The position numbers and the translations under genes are program-made. The notes beneath the pieces were generated by a model. That model was not told where the DNA came from, made no database searches, and saw nothing but the letters and a program-made list of their open reading frames with translations. From Actinomadura sp. HBU206391 (GTDB lineage: Bacteria > Actinomycetota > Actinomycetes > Streptosporangiales > Streptosporangiaceae): a DNA stretch of 64,000 nt. This document shows, piece after piece, positions 19,666 to 27,814 of this stretch. Positions within the stretch are counted from its first letter, which is position 1, and the number at the start of each line of letters is the position of its first letter. The stretch spans positions 1 through 64,000 of the forward strand of contig NZ_JABVEB010000001.1 of the NCBI RefSeq assembly GCF_014323665.1, given 5' to 3'.

Positions 19666-20643
19666 CTACCGAGGCGGCTGCGGCGGCTGGATGCCGGGCT
19701 GGGGCGGAGCCTTCCGCAAACCCTCCGGCTCGCCCCTGGCGGGCGCCGCGATGGGGGCGTCTTGAGCGGCCTCGACGGCGGCGATCTCGTCGTTCGACGC
19801 CACCGGCGGCACGTCGTCGGCGGACTCCAGCGGCGGCGGCTCCTCGATCGGCTGCTCCTCCGCCGGAACGCTCCCCGGACCGCCGGCCATCTTGTCGAAG
19901 AACCGCAGCATCTCCACCGGCAGTGGCATGACCAGCGTGCTGTTCTTCTCCGCGGCGACCTCGGTGACGGTCTGCAGCAGGCGCAACTGGAGGGAGGCCG
20001 GGTCCTTGGACAGCTCGTGGGCCGCCGCCGCCAGCCGCTTGGACGCCTGGTACTCACCGTCGGCGGTGATGATGCGGGCGCGGCGCTCCCGCTCCGCCTC
20101 GGCCTGCCTGGCCATCGAGCGCTTCATCCCCTCAGGCAGCGAGACGTCCTTGATCTCGACCCGCTCGATGCGGATGCCCCACGGGTTCTCGGTCATCTCG
20201 TCGATGATCCCGGCGAGCTCCCGGTTGATCGTTTCCCGCTCGGACAGCAGCTGCTGCATGTCCGCTTTACCGATCACCGACCGGAGCGAGGTCTGGGCGA
20301 CCTGCGAGATGGCCCACCCGTAGTTCTGGATGTTCACGATCGCCTTCACCGGATCGATGATCCGGAAGTACACGACCGCGTCGACGCGCACGCTGACGTT
20401 GTCCTGGGTGATGCCGTCCTGGGCCGGTACGCCCATCGCGACCGTCTGCATGTTGACCTTCTGCATCCGGTCCACGATCGGCACGATGGCGGTGAGCCCC
20501 GGGCCACGTACGGCGGTGAGCTGCACCTGTCCGAATCGAAACACAATGCCCTGTTCGAACTGCTGCACTACCTTGATCGACGCGACCAGGAAAAAGAGGA
20601 GCACGAAACCTAGTAGACCGAGGAGGAGGATTGCCGCTTCCAT
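19666..20643 (-). CDS. Slipin/stomatin-like SPFH protein
   Basis: 325 residues. An N-terminal TM helix (AAILLLGLLGFVLLFFLVA) is followed by an SPFH/band-7 domain (FEQGIVFRFGQV, GPGLTAIVPIVDRMQKV, TQDNVSVRVDAVVYFRI, ERVEIKDVSLPEGMKRSMARQAEAERERRA) and an acidic, proline-rich tail. It is a membrane-scaffold protein, probably inserted with the SPFH domain on the cytoplasmic side. The ATG at 20643 follows GAAAGGTG. It is divergent from the ArsA-type genes. Confidence 0.88.
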   Translation of the reverse strand: MEAAILLLGLLGFVLLFFLVASIKVVQQFEQGIVFRFGQVQLTAVRGPGLTAIVPIVDRMQKVNMQTVAMGVPAQDGITQDNVSVRVDAVVYFRIIDPVKAIVNIQNYGWAISQVAQTSLRSVIGKADMQQLLSERETINRELAGIIDEMTENPWGIRIERVEIKDVSLPEGMKRSMARQAEAERERRARIITADGEYQASKRLAAAAHELSKDPASLQLRLLQTVTEVAAEKNSTLVMPLPVEMLRFFDKMAGGPGSVPAEEQPIEEPPPLESADDVPPVASNDEIAAVEAAQDAPIAAPARGEPEGLRKAPPQPGIQPPQPPR

Positions 20644-20843
20644 AGCGGGCACCTTTCTCACGTGCGAGTGAGTCGTTGGTCCGACGAGCCGGAGGCTTCG
20701 CCGGTTTCATCCCAATACTGAGCCTAACCACGTTGACGGCACCGGCGCTCTCACAGTGTGTCAGGCGACCCTCCCGTAGCGTGGGAGAGATCACTTCTGC
20801 ACCTCGGGGAGCGCCGTAAGTCCTTGCTGAGCGAACGATTAAT

Positions 20844-21854
20844 GTGGATCGGGTGAGCGTGAGCGCTAAAGACACCGACTGGGACGGCGTGCGGCTGCAC
20901 GTGGTCACAGGCAAGGGCGGCACCGGCAAGACCACGGTGGCCGCCGCGCTCGCGCTGGCGCTCGCCGCCGGTGGGCGCAAGGTCCTGCTCGTCGAGGTCG
21001 AGGGCCGCCAGGGCATCGCGCAGCTCTTCGACTGCCCGCCGTTGCCGTACGAGGAGCGGAAGGTCGCGGTCGCGCCGGAGGGCGGGGACGTCTACGCCCT
21101 GGCGATCGACACCGAAGAGGCCCTCCTCGAATACCTCGAGATGTTCTACAACCTGCGACGCGCGGGTAAGGCGCTGACCAGGTTCGGCGTGATCGACTTC
21201 GTCACCACGATCGCGCCGGGGCTGCGCGATGTGATCCTCACCGGCAAGACGGGCGAGGCCGTTCGCCGCAAGCACAAGAACGGGTCACCGGTCTACGACG
21301 CGGTGGTCATGGACGCCCCGCCGACCGGGCGCATCACCCGATTCCTCAACGTCAACACCGAGGTCTCGGGGCTGGCGAAGGTCGGCCCGATCCGCAACCA
21401 CGCCGACACCGTGATGAAGGTGATCCGGAGCCCCGAGACGGCGGTGCACTTCGTGACACTGCTGGAGGAGATGCCGGTGCAGGAGACCCTGGACGGCATC
21501 GCCCACCTGCAGGAGGCGGGCCTTCCGGTAGGCGGCGTCTTCGTCAACATGGAACGGCCCCCGGCGCTGCCCGAGTCCTACCTGGCCGCTGCGGGCCAGG
21601 GCGCCCTGGATCTCGACGAGATCACCGTGGGCGTCAAGGCGGCGGGGCTGGAGAACCACGCGGCCGAGATCGCCGAGGCGCTCGCCGCGGAGGCCACCGA
21701 CCACGCCCAGCGCGCCGAGCTGCAGGAGCGCGAGAAGGAACGGCTGAACAGCGTGCACCAGCCTCGGTACGAGCTTCCACTGCTTGCCGACGGCATGGAC
21801 CTGGCGGGTCTGTACGACCTGGCCGAGACGCTGCGCGACCAGGGGGCAGCATGA
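20844..21854 (+). CDS. ArsA/GET3-family ATPase, first of a pair
   Basis: 336 residues. KGGTGKTTVAAALAL is a complete deviant Walker A motif with both lysines, and DAVVMDAPPTGRITRFL is the switch II region. A C-terminal region rich in Glu/Lys follows. It is the orthologue of M. tuberculosis Rv3679, one of two adjacent ATPases annotated as anion transporters but more likely GET3-like chaperone ATPases. Three in-frame GTG starts (20844, 20853, 20859) are possible. It is coupled to the next gene. Confidence 0.87.
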   Translation: MDRVSVSAKDTDWDGVRLHVVTGKGGTGKTTVAAALALALAAGGRKVLLVEVEGRQGIAQLFDCPPLPYEERKVAVAPEGGDVYALAIDTEEALLEYLEMFYNLRRAGKALTRFGVIDFVTTIAPGLRDVILTGKTGEAVRRKHKNGSPVYDAVVMDAPPTGRITRFLNVNTEVSGLAKVGPIRNHADTVMKVIRSPETAVHFVTLLEEMPVQETLDGIAHLQEAGLPVGGVFVNMERPPALPESYLAAAGQGALDLDEITVGVKAAGLENHAAEIAEALAAEATDHAQRAELQEREKERLNSVHQPRYELPLLADGMDLAGLYDLAETLRDQGAA

Positions 21855-21888
21855 CCGTCGCACCCGACCCGACCAGGAGCGTGGCCCC

Positions 21889-23043
21889 ATGAGCAAGACG
21901 CCGCCCGTGCTCGACGTCGACGCGCTGATCGACGACCCGCGTACCCGGATCATCGTCTGCTGCGGCTCGGGCGGGGTCGGCAAGACCACGACGGCCGCCG
22001 CCGTGGGTCTGCGGGCCGCCGAGCGGGGCCGCGACGTGGTGGTGCTGACCGTCGACCCGGCGCGCCGGCTGGCGCAGTCGATGGGGCTCAGCGAGCTCGA
22101 CAACAGCCCGCGGCGCATCGAGGGCATCGGTGACGAGGGCGGCGGCGAACTGCACGCCATGATGCTCGACATGAAGCGGACCTTCGACGAGATCGTCGAG
22201 GCGCACTCGGACCCGGACCGGGCCAAGCAGATCCTGGCCAACCCGTTCTACCAGTCGCTGTCGTCGAGCTTCTCCGGCACGCAGGAGTACATGGCGATGG
22301 AGAAGCTGGGCCAGTTGCACCGCTCGGGCTCGTGGGACCTCATCGTGGTCGACACCCCGCCGTCGCGGTCGGCGCTGGACTTCCTCGACGCCCCCGAGCG
22401 GATGGGACGCTTCCTGGACGGCAGGCTGATCAGGCTCCTGCTGGCCCCGGCGAAGGCCGGCGGGCGGTTCGGCGTCAAGGTGCTGTCGGCCGGGTTCGGC
22501 ATGTTCACCGGCGTCATCACCAAGATTCTCGGCGGTCATCTGCTGCGCGACGTGCAGACGTTCGTCGCCGCCTTCGACACCATGTTCGGCGGGTTCCGCG
22601 AGCGCGCCGAGAAGACCTACCAGTTGCTGCAGACGCCGGGAACCGCGTTCCTGGTCGTCGCCGCGCCGGAGCCGGACGCGCTGCGCGAGGCGTCCTACTT
22701 CGTGGAGCGGCTGGCGACGGAGCGGATGCCGCTCGCCGGGCTGGTCGTCAACCGCGTGCACCGGTCCGGAATGGCGACACTCTCGGCGGCACGAAGCCTG
22801 GCCGCCGCCGAGACACTGAGCGAACGCGGCGACCATCCGCTGGCCGCCTCACTGCTCCGGTTGCATGCCGACCACATGCAGGTGACCACCCGGGAGGACC
22901 GGCTACGCGAGCACTTCAGCTCCGCCCACCCCAATGTGCCGGTAGCGACGGTGCCCGCTCAGGCCGAGGACGTGCACGACCTCGAAGGTCTGCGTCGTGT
23001 CGGCATGGACCTGTCGGAGAACAAGGCGACCCGAGCCGCCTGA
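21889..23043 (+). CDS. ArsA/GET3-family ATPase, second of a pair
   Basis: 384 residues. Walker A GSGGVGKTTTAAAVGL, switch I TVDPARRLA and switch II LIVVDTPPSRSALDFL are intact. It is longer than its partner and probably forms a heterodimer with it (compare Rv3679/Rv3680). AGGAGC precedes the ATG at 21889. A micro-ORF of 13 codons (21851-21892) bridges the two genes and could serve translational coupling. Confidence 0.88.
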   Translation: MSKTPPVLDVDALIDDPRTRIIVCCGSGGVGKTTTAAAVGLRAAERGRDVVVLTVDPARRLAQSMGLSELDNSPRRIEGIGDEGGGELHAMMLDMKRTFDEIVEAHSDPDRAKQILANPFYQSLSSSFSGTQEYMAMEKLGQLHRSGSWDLIVVDTPPSRSALDFLDAPERMGRFLDGRLIRLLLAPAKAGGRFGVKVLSAGFGMFTGVITKILGGHLLRDVQTFVAAFDTMFGGFRERAEKTYQLLQTPGTAFLVVAAPEPDALREASYFVERLATERMPLAGLVVNRVHRSGMATLSAARSLAAAETLSERGDHPLAASLLRLHADHMQVTTREDRLREHFSSAHPNVPVATVPAQAEDVHDLEGLRRVGMDLSENKATRAA

Positions 23044-23049
23044 CGCCAT

Positions 23050-23115
23050 GGTCGTGTAGTTCCCCCACACGTGCTCGACGTGTTCAACGTCAACGGGGGC
23101 TCACTACCCGACCAC
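23050..23115. terminator. Bidirectional terminator-like inverted repeat
   Basis: GGTCGTGTAGT-TCCCCC on the left pairs imperfectly with GGGGGC-TCACTACCCGACC on the right, between the convergent ArsA-type and whiB4 genes. It is an imperfect stem around a ~30-base loop that itself can fold. Confidence 0.5.
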
Positions 23116-23134
23116 GACCGTGCCGACCCTGAGG

Positions 23135-23443
23135 TCAGCTGGCGACGAGCTCGTCCTCGTCGTCGGTGGACCGCTCGTACTCTTCCTTGGCGGTCTCGAG
23201 CAGCTCTCGCCACGAGGTCACATCCGGCCGCCGCCGCATCAGGGCCCGACGTTCACGCTCGGTCATCCCGCCCCAGACCCCGAACTCGATCCGGTTGTCG
23301 AGGGCGTCGGCGAGGCACTCCGTGCGTACCGGGCAGCCCCGGCAGATGAGCTTGGCGCGGTTCTGGGCCGCACCCTGCACGAACAAGGCATCTGGGTCCG
23401 CGTTACGGCAGGCGGCGCGGGCAGTCCAATCAGTGATCCACAT
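23135..23443 (-). CDS. whiB4: WhiB-family iron-sulfur regulator
   Basis: 102 residues. Four cysteines in WhiB spacing are present: one near residue 12, then C-R-G-C-P-V-R-T-E-C. They are followed by the G[VI]WGG turn (FGVWGGMTERERR) and a basic DNA-binding tail. Placement between the two ArsA-type ATPases and ponA2 identifies it with M. tuberculosis whiB4 (Rv3681c), a redox-responsive regulator. The ATG is preceded by AGGGGAG. Confidence 0.9.
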   Translation of the reverse strand: MWITDWTARAACRNADPDALFVQGAAQNRAKLICRGCPVRTECLADALDNRIEFGVWGGMTERERRALMRRRPDVTSWRELLETAKEEYERSTDDEDELVAS

Positions 23444-23687
23444 CTTGGCCCCACTCCCCTAGGGTCTGTGTCGATTGCGCTCCTCGGCCGGACGGGCGCG
23501 GACGTCAGGCCGCCATACGAAAGCCGTGGGGAAGAACTTACGGAAGCGAGAGACGTTTCAACAGTCCCCGATGGGCCCATTCTCGATATAGCCCGCCTGG
23601 GCCACGGACTAGTCACCCTCGCGCCTACGAGCACCGGGACATGCGACATGTCCCGTTTGACTAGCTCGTCCCGGGTAACGTAGACCC

Positions 23688-26012
23688 GTGCGCGTTGCAG
23701 ATGAGGGTACGGAGAACATCGTCGTCAAGCTTTTCCGACTGATCGGGGCCGCCGTCGTCGCGGGTGTCCTGGTCGCCCTCATCGCGCTGCCCGTGGTGGG
23801 CAGCACCGGTGTGTCGGCCCGGAACGCCTCCGACAGTTTCCAGAACATGCCGTCCGACCTGAAGACGACCCCGCCGCCCGAGAAGACCGTGTTGTACGAC
23901 ACGTCGGGCAAGCCCATCGCCACCTTCTTCGACAAGTACCGCGAGTCGGTGCGGCTCGAGCAGGTCAACCCGATCATGAAGAAGGCCATCGTCGCCATCG
24001 AGGACTCGCGCTTCTACGAGCACGGCGCGCTGGACCCGAAGGGCGCCATCCGTGCGCTGGCGACGAACGTCGAGGCGGGTGAGACCGCGCAGGGCGGCTC
24101 GACGCTCACGCAGCAGTACGTCAAGAACCTGCTCGTCGAGAACGCCAAGACCGACGAGGAGTACCGCGCGGTCACGGCGCCGACCGCGGGCCGCAAGTTG
24201 CGCGAGCTCCGCTACGCCATCGACATCGAGCACAAGATGTCGAAGGACCAGATCCTCGAGGGCTATCTCAACATCGCCTACTTCGGCGGCGGCGCCTACG
24301 GTGTGCAGGCCGCGGCCAAGCGGTACTTCAGCAAGCCCGCGTCCAAGCTCAATCTGGAGCAGGCCGCGCTACTCGCCGGCATCACCAAGAACCCGTCGGC
24401 CTTCGACCCGACGCGCAACCCCAAGGACGCGCGGAACCGCCGCGACACCGTCATCAACCGGATGGCGGAACTGAAGATCGTCACCAGGGCCGAGGCCGAC
24501 GCGGCTGCGAAGAAGCCGATCAAGCTGAACGAGACCAAGCCCGAGGGCGGCTGCGAGACGGGCACCGCGCCGTTCTTCTGCGAGTACGTACGGCACGAGA
24601 TGGTCGACATCCTGGCCAAGGGCAAGAAGGACGACAAGTCCATCGAGAACGCCAAGCGCCAGCTGCAGCGCGGTGGCTTCACCATCCGCACCACCCTGGA
24701 CCCCCAGGCGCAGAAGGCGGCTCAGAACGGCATTCTCAGCCGCGTGGGCGTGAAGAACGACCGGTCCGCCGCCCAGACGATGGTCGAGCCGGGCACCGGC
24801 AAGATCAGGGCGATGGCGGTCAACCGCAAGTTCGGCACGAAACGTAAGAAGGGTGAGACCGTCCTCAACCTCGCCGCCGACGTGGCGCACGGCGGCGGCT
24901 ACGGCTACACGGCGGGATCGACGTTCAAGATCTTCACGCTGGCCGCGGCGCTCGACAAGGGCATCCCGATCCGTACGAGCATCAACTCGCCGCAGACCAT
25001 CACCATCAGCGGCTTCAAGGGCTGCAAGGGCGAGGGCTTCGAGCCGTGGCGGGTCAGCAACGCGGGTGACAGTGAGGCCGGCAACTTCAACCTGCGCAAC
25101 GGCACCTGGCACTCCGTCAACACGTTCTACGCCGAGCTCGAGAAGCGGGTCGGCCTGTGCGAATCGGTCAAGATGGCCGAGCGGTTCGGGTTGCGGCAGG
25201 TCACCGGCAAACCCCTGAAGCAGATCCCGTCGCAGGTCCTCGGCGCCAACGAGGTCGACGTCACCAGCCTGGCCGCCGCCTACGCCGGGTTCGCCGCCCG
25301 CGGCAAGTACTGCCCGCCGGTCGCCATCACCGAGGTCACCGACCCCGACGGCAGGGCGTTGAAGCTGCCCAAGACCCAGTGCAAGCAGGCCGTCGACGAG
25401 GACGTCGCCGACCAGGTCAACGACATCCTCCGCGGTGTTCTGACCAAGGGCACCGCCGCCGGCATCGGGAACGTCGGCCGCCCGGCCGCCGGCAAGACCG
25501 GTACCTGTGAGGAGTTCACCTGCGCGCTCTTCGCCGGCTACACGCCGGACCTGGCCTCGGCGGTCTGGTACGGCGACGCCGACTACCCGTGGAAGAACCG
25601 GGTTTACGGGATCTACGGCGCCACGATCCCCGGACCGATCTGGGCACAGAGCATGCGCGAGGCGCTCAAGGGCAAGCCGGTCAGGTCGTTCAGCGAGCCG
25701 AGCAACAGGTTCGGCGACGTGGAGGAGATCAGCGTCCCCGATGTACAGGGCATGTCCGTCCGGATCGCCAGGTCCACGCTCGAGGGGGCCGGCTTCGACG
25801 TCAGCGTCTCGACGAGGCCGGTGCGCTCCAACGAGGCGCGCGGCACGGTGGCACGCACCTCACCCGCGGGCGGCACGCAGCTCGAAGAGGGCTCCAACGT
25901 GACCATCTTCGTCAGTGACGGCACCGGAAATCGCCAGGACCTCGGCAACGGTAACGGGAACAGCGGCCGGAACGGGAACGGGAACGGTTTCGAGTGGCCC
26001 TTCGGCGACTGA
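23688..26012 (+). CDS. ponA2: Class A penicillin-binding protein
   Basis: 774 residues. After a short cytoplasmic tail comes one TM helix (~16-38) and then a GT51 glycosyltransferase domain (EDSRFYEHGALDPKGAIRA, GGSTLTQQYVKN). The transpeptidase domain carries AGSTFK (active Ser ~411), SVN and KTGT (~603). A single PASTA domain (~683-746) precedes a low-complexity Gly/Asn tail. It synthesises peptidoglycan at the outer face of the membrane. It is the orthologue of ponA2 (Rv3682) by position and by the PASTA domain. Confidence 0.95.
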   Translation: MRVADEGTENIVVKLFRLIGAAVVAGVLVALIALPVVGSTGVSARNASDSFQNMPSDLKTTPPPEKTVLYDTSGKPIATFFDKYRESVRLEQVNPIMKKAIVAIEDSRFYEHGALDPKGAIRALATNVEAGETAQGGSTLTQQYVKNLLVENAKTDEEYRAVTAPTAGRKLRELRYAIDIEHKMSKDQILEGYLNIAYFGGGAYGVQAAAKRYFSKPASKLNLEQAALLAGITKNPSAFDPTRNPKDARNRRDTVINRMAELKIVTRAEADAAAKKPIKLNETKPEGGCETGTAPFFCEYVRHEMVDILAKGKKDDKSIENAKRQLQRGGFTIRTTLDPQAQKAAQNGILSRVGVKNDRSAAQTMVEPGTGKIRAMAVNRKFGTKRKKGETVLNLAADVAHGGGYGYTAGSTFKIFTLAAALDKGIPIRTSINSPQTITISGFKGCKGEGFEPWRVSNAGDSEAGNFNLRNGTWHSVNTFYAELEKRVGLCESVKMAERFGLRQVTGKPLKQIPSQVLGANEVDVTSLAAAYAGFAARGKYCPPVAITEVTDPDGRALKLPKTQCKQAVDEDVADQVNDILRGVLTKGTAAGIGNVGRPAAGKTGTCEEFTCALFAGYTPDLASAVWYGDADYPWKNRVYGIYGATIPGPIWAQSMREALKGKPVRSFSEPSNRFGDVEEISVPDVQGMSVRIARSTLEGAGFDVSVSTRPVRSNEARGTVARTSPAGGTQLEEGSNVTIFVSDGTGNRQDLGNGNGNSGRNGNGNGFEWPFGD

Positions 26013-26026
26013 GCGTTCGACTCGGC

Positions 26027-26079
26027 GAGCAGGGGGCACGGCGGCCGCTGAGCGAAGCGGCCTCGTGCCTCACCTGCTC
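26027..26079 (+). terminator. Terminator hairpin after ponA2
   Basis: GGCACG-GCGGCCGCT, a short loop, AGCGGCC-T-CGTGCC forms a long stem that is further extended by GAGCAGG/CCTGCTC outside. It starts about 15 bases after the ponA2 stop, in the gap before the convergent YqeY gene. Confidence 0.8.
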
Positions 26080-26111
26080 ACTGAGGTGCCGGCCGGCCTG
26101 ATCGCTCGGCC

Positions 26112-26142
26112 TGCGTGATCACCGTGCTCGGCCGATCACGCA
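26112..26142. terminator. Second hairpin, probable terminator of the YqeY gene
   Basis: TGCGTGATC and GATCACGCA form a perfect nine-base-pair stem around a 13-base loop, 33 bases beyond the stop of the minus-strand YqeY gene. Confidence 0.65.
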
Positions 26143-26174
26143 GAGCCAGAGCAGGAAGCCACGCGGTCAGGAGC

Positions 26175-26630
26175 TCACGCGGTCAGGCGGCGCTTGACCT
26201 CGGCGGCGACCCGGCCGCCCTCGGCCCGGCCGGCGACCTTCGGGTTGAGAACCTTCATGACCTGGCCGATCGCACGCGGGCCCTCGGCGCCGGTCTCGGC
26301 GATCGCGGCGACGACCAGCTCGGCCAGCTCCTCGTCGGACAGCTGCGCGGGGAGGTACTCCTCGAGCACGGTGCCCTCGGCCCGCTCGGCCGCCGCCTGC
26401 TCGTCCCTGCCGGCCTGGGCGAAGGCCTCGGCGGCCTCCCGCCGCTTCTTCGCCTCGCGGGTGAGCACCTTGACGATGTCCTCGTCACTGAGCTCACGCG
26501 AGCGCTTTCCGGCCACCTCCTCGTTGGTGACCGCCGTGAGGGACATGCGCAGCGTACGGGTCCGCAACTCGTCGCGCGCCTTCATCGCGGCCGACAGGTC
26601 GGACCGCAGCTTCTCCTTGAGGGCACTCAT
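26175..26630 (-). CDS. GatB/YqeY-like protein
   Basis: 151 residues, the normal length of YqeY proteins: an N-terminal helical part (LKEKLRSDLSAAMKARDELR, LRMSLTAVTNEEV) and a C-terminal tail-like domain (LSDEELAELVVAAIAETGAEG, IGQVMKVLNPKVAGRAEGG). It resembles the tail domain of the GatB amidotransferase subunit and is thought to act on tRNA-linked substrates, but its function is not settled. ATGs at 26630 and 26639 are both possible. Confidence 0.9.
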   Translation of the reverse strand: MSALKEKLRSDLSAAMKARDELRTRTLRMSLTAVTNEEVAGKRSRELSDEDIVKVLTREAKKRREAAEAFAQAGRDEQAAAERAEGTVLEEYLPAQLSDEELAELVVAAIAETGAEGPRAIGQVMKVLNPKVAGRAEGGRVAAEVKRRLTA

Positions 26631-26842
26631 GGTGACCATGATGCCCTGGTGACCGTACGGTTCCACCTGCTTTTCCGCCGCCACCGCCGCAGGCGCACCA
26701 CCACGGCGCTCCGCCGGACGGTCTGGGACTCGGTCAGGATGATCCGAGGCTCGGTCAGCGATGATCCGAGGCTTGGGCGGGATGATCTGGATGATCCCGT
26801 ACGTTCTGCCCATTCACCCGTGGGGTCTGGCAGCATGGGACG

Positions 26843-27760
26843 GTGCGAAAGCTCTACGCCCTTCCCCTCGGTCTGATCGGCACCGGTGTCGCAGGCATCG
26901 GCTATGCCTCCGTGATCGAGCGGAACTGGTTCGCCCTGCGCCGGTTCGACGTTCCGGTGCTGCCGGCAGGACGACGGCCCATCAAGATCCTGCACGTCTC
27001 CGACGCGCACCTCACTCCGGGGCGCAGCCGTCTGATCAGCTGGGTCCGTTCCCTCGACGCGCTCGAACCCGATCTCGTCGTGAACACGGGTGACTCGATC
27101 TCGCACGCGGACGCCGTACCGGCGTTCCTGGACGCGCTCGGACCGCTGCTCGACCGGCCCGGCGTGTTCGTCTACGGCTCCAACGACCTCTACGCGCCGG
27201 TCTTCAAGAACCCGGCGCGCTACCTGTGGCGTACGAGCAAGTCGGACTACAAGAAGCGGCGCGAGCCGGATCTGCCCTACCGCGAGCTGGGCGCCTCTCT
27301 CGCGGCGGCCGGATGGCTCGACCTGAACAACCGCATCGGCCGGCTGAAGGTCGGCGAGCTCGACGTCGAGTTCGGCGGGATCGACGACTCCCACATCGGC
27401 CGGGACAAATACGACAAGGTCGCAGGCCCGGTCGACCCGCAGGCCGACCTCAACATCGGCGTGATGCACTCGCCCGAACCCCGCAACCTCGACCGGTTCG
27501 CCGCCGACGGATACAAACTCCTGCTCGCCGGGCACACCCACGGCGGCCAGCTGTGCGTGCCGTTCTACGGTGCGCTCGTCACCAACTGCGGCATCGAGCC
27601 CGCCCGGGTCAAGGGCCTGCACCGCCACCCGGCGGCGGGCGGCCCGGACGCGGCGTGGCTGCACGTCTCGGCCGGCCTCGGCACGTCACCGACGGCGCCG
27701 GTCCGGTTCTGCTGCCGACCCGAGGCCACACTGCTCACCCTGGTGCCCCGGCCCGCCTGA
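26843..27760 (+). CDS. Metallophosphoesterase, membrane-anchored
   Basis: 305 residues. A hydrophobic N-terminus (ALPLGLIGTGVAGIGYA) suggests a membrane anchor. The calcineurin-like metal motifs are in order: VSDAH, NTGDSIS, YGSND (Asn-Asp), and AGHTHGGQ. It is the orthologue of M. tuberculosis Rv3683, next to ponA2. Substrates of this YkuE-like group are unknown; lipid or cell-wall phosphoesters are plausible. Starts at GTG 26843. Confidence 0.88.
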   Translation: MRKLYALPLGLIGTGVAGIGYASVIERNWFALRRFDVPVLPAGRRPIKILHVSDAHLTPGRSRLISWVRSLDALEPDLVVNTGDSISHADAVPAFLDALGPLLDRPGVFVYGSNDLYAPVFKNPARYLWRTSKSDYKKRREPDLPYRELGASLAAAGWLDLNNRIGRLKVGELDVEFGGIDDSHIGRDKYDKVAGPVDPQADLNIGVMHSPEPRNLDRFAADGYKLLLAGHTHGGQLCVPFYGALVTNCGIEPARVKGLHRHPAAGGPDAAWLHVSAGLGTSPTAPVRFCCRPEATLLTLVPRPA

Positions 27761-27814
27761 CCAGGCGCGAACGGCCGCCACCTGCCGCTCCATTCGACGC
27801 GAGGATCGGGCAGC